Shown here: piece by piece, positions 5,494-6,798 of the stretch | Position numbering within the stretch: the stretch's first letter is position 1 | Layout: every line of letters starts with the position of its first letter | Assembly: GCA_023250255.1 (NCBI GenBank) | Contig: JAHFBB010000049.1 | Span: 1-6,798 of the forward strand | Length of the DNA: 6,798 bases | Source of the DNA: Chloroflexota bacterium | Lineage (GTDB): Bacteria; Chloroflexota; Limnocylindria; QHBO01 | Direction of reading: 5' to 3' | Program-made: the position numbers and the translations under genes | Notes under the pieces: model-generated | The model's input: the letters and a program-made list of their open reading frames with translations, nothing else | Databases searched by the model: none | What the model was told of the DNA's origin: nothing

Positions 5494-6798
5494 CTAGCCC
5501 GCCGGGCCGATGCCCCCGCTATTCCCCCGTCCTGCGGCAGCCACCCGGGCTGCCAAGATCTCGGCGCTCTCGAATCGGCCATCGGGCGATGGCCAGCGCC
5601 GGTTCGCCTCCATGAGCGACGTGAAGCGCAGATTGCACGCTGTCCATCGGTCGCGATCGGCAATTACCGCCAACGGCGCGCCATCGGCCACCAGTCGGCC
5701 GTCGCGCAGGAGCAGGATCCGATCCGCGTGGGCGAGCGCCAGGTCTGCGTCATGGGTGACGAAATAGACGCTTTCCAGTCCGGCGATCCGCTCAACCTCC
5801 GACATGAATGACGCTGCCGACCGATAGTCCTGCCCAGCCGACGGTTCGTCAAGGATCAACGTGCGCGGCTCGATCGCCAGGGCGACCGCAATCGCCAGCC
5901 GTTTCTGCTGGCCAAACGACAGGGTGAGCGGCGCCCGCGCCTCGATTTCTGGCTCGCTGGTCAGCCCCACCTCGGCCAAGGACTGACGGACCAGGCCGTC
6001 GAACCGGTCGGCCGGACGACCGAGGTTGCGTGGCCCGAACAGGAGCTCCTCGCGAACCGTCGGCGCGAACAGCATCTGCGAGGGGTTCTGGAAGACATAG
6101 CCGAACGTCCCGATGAGTTCGGCGACCGAACGCTCGGCAATGTCGGCTCCGTCAACCAGCACCGAGCCCGAGATGGGTCGAATGAGACCGATGCCCGTCT
6201 TGAACAAGGTCGTCTTGCCCGAACCGTTCGGCCCGAGCACCGCAACCCGTTCTCCCCGTCCCACGCGCGCCGACACCTCGTGGAGGACGGGCACGCCTTC
6301 GTAGCCGGCAGTTACCCCCCGCCACTCGAGCCGCGGCGTGCGCCAGTCGCTGATCCCCTGGCGTTCAGGTCCGGGGCGGGTGGTAACCGGGCGGGCCCGA
6401 TCGAGCCAGATGGAGAACGGCACCTTGACGTGGCGCGGATCGACCTGGGTCAGGAACTCCTCCACCGGCCCGAGGAAGCGGGTGGCGCCGTCATCGAGGT
6501 ACAGCACCCGGTCGGGTTTGGCGTCGAGCGCGTCCTCGATCCGGTGTTCTACCAGCACGACCGCGGTACCTGAAGCCGCCAGGCTGGCGACCAGGGTGAG
6601 CAATCGGTGGGCATTGGCCGGATCAAGGTTGGCCAGTGGCTCGTCGAGGACGAGCAATTTCGGTTCGAGGACGAGCGCCCCGGCGATGGCCAGCGACTGG
6701 GCCTCGCCGCCGGAGAGCTGATCGGTCGTCCGCGCCAGCAGTGGTTCGATGCCGGCAGCTGCGGCCACCCGCATGAGCCGCCGGCCGATCTCGTCGCG
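5494..6798 (-). CDS. ECF transporter ATPase, two fused ABC domains (EcfA1-EcfA2 type), 5' end outside window
   Basis: The frame is open to the right edge, so the start and the first Walker A motif are missing; 434 residues are visible (numbered from the edge). Domain 1 shows signature QLSGGE (27-32), Walker B LLVLDEP (48-54), D-loop ANLDP and switch His85 (VEHR). A linker (about 110-155) leads to domain 2, with Walker A GPNGSGKTT (189-197), Q-loop Gln237 (FQNP), signature LSFGQQKR (293-300), Walker B LILDEPS (314-320), D-loop AGQD and switch His349 (THD). Domain 2's signature has Phe in place of the first Gly of LSGGQ, as also seen in other cobalt/ECF-type ATPases. A C-terminal tail of about 45 residues follows. 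The two domains act as the ATP-hydrolysing dimer of the importer. The gene is first of the three visible in the operon, 28 bases before the S component. An ATG at 6774 is internal, not the real start. Confidence 0.92.
   Translation of the reverse strand, partial: RDEIGRRLMRVAAAAGIEPLLARTTDQLSGGEAQSLAIAGALVLEPKLLVLDEPLANLDPANAHRLLTLVASLAASGTAVVLVEHRIEDALDAKPDRVLYLDDGATRFLGPVEEFLTQVDPRHVKVPFSIWLDRARPVTTRPGPERQGISDWRTPRLEWRGVTAGYEGVPVLHEVSARVGRGERVAVLGPNGSGKTTLFKTGIGLIRPISGSVLVDGADIAERSVAELIGTFGYVFQNPSQMLFAPTVREELLFGPRNLGRPADRFDGLVRQSLAEVGLTSEPEIEARAPLTLSFGQQKRLAIAVALAIEPRTLILDEPSAGQDYRSAASFMSEVERIAGLESVYFVTHDADLALAHADRILLLRDGRLVADGAPLAVIADRDRWTACNLRFTSLMEANRRWPSPDGRFESAEILAARVAAAGRGNSGGIGPAG

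Noticed and set aside
6772..6774. ATG at 6774 as the start of the ATPase gene
   Set aside because: The frame stays open to the window edge, and starting there would leave domain 1 without its Walker A region; the true start is upstream of the window.

Overview
This is a GC-rich, gene-dense window with no tRNA, rRNA, CRISPR array or insertion sequence that I can see. The gene set is a DosS/DosT-type GAF histidine kinase, a membrane-anchored cupredoxin fused to a copper nitrite reductase, an F420-type nitroreductase-family enzyme, and a dedicated ECF importer. Together with at least one start that looks leaderless, this fits a Chloroflexota lineage (for example Limnocylindria-like) or, less likely, an actinobacterium. 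That assignment is inference from protein style only.

Left part (1-1253, minus strand): a two-component pair. A single-GAF HisKA_3-type sensor kinase overlaps by 4 bases (ATGA) the start of a NarL/FixJ-type response regulator that runs off the left edge. The GAF domain keeps the residues that I recall as the heme ligand and distal tyrosine of mycobacterial DosS/DosT, so it is a candidate O2/NO/redox sensor.

Middle part (1388-3317, plus strand): divergent from the kinase lies a 460-residue protein with a membrane anchor, a low-complexity linker, a type 1 copper domain and a complete two-domain AniA-like NirK. After a GC-rich hairpin comes a 158-residue stand-alone cupredoxin that is a gap-free paralogue of the fusion's N-terminal part (about 60% identical over 90 residues by hand count). 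The likely theme is reduction of nitrite to NO on the outer face of the membrane, with an attached and a separate copper electron carrier, next to a possible gas-sensing regulator.

A small F420H2-dependent quinone/nitroreductase-family gene (3324-3713, minus) converges on the cupredoxin. The 310-base gap after it (3714-4023) holds a probable decayed asparagine-synthetase fragment, two DnaA-box-like direct repeats flanking a small palindrome, and a palindrome upstream of the small gene.

Right part (4024-6798, minus strand): an ECF-type vitamin/micronutrient importer operon in the order fused double ATPase (5' end outside the window), S component, T component. All three module types are present, so it is a self-contained transporter. 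Its substrate cannot be told from this window.
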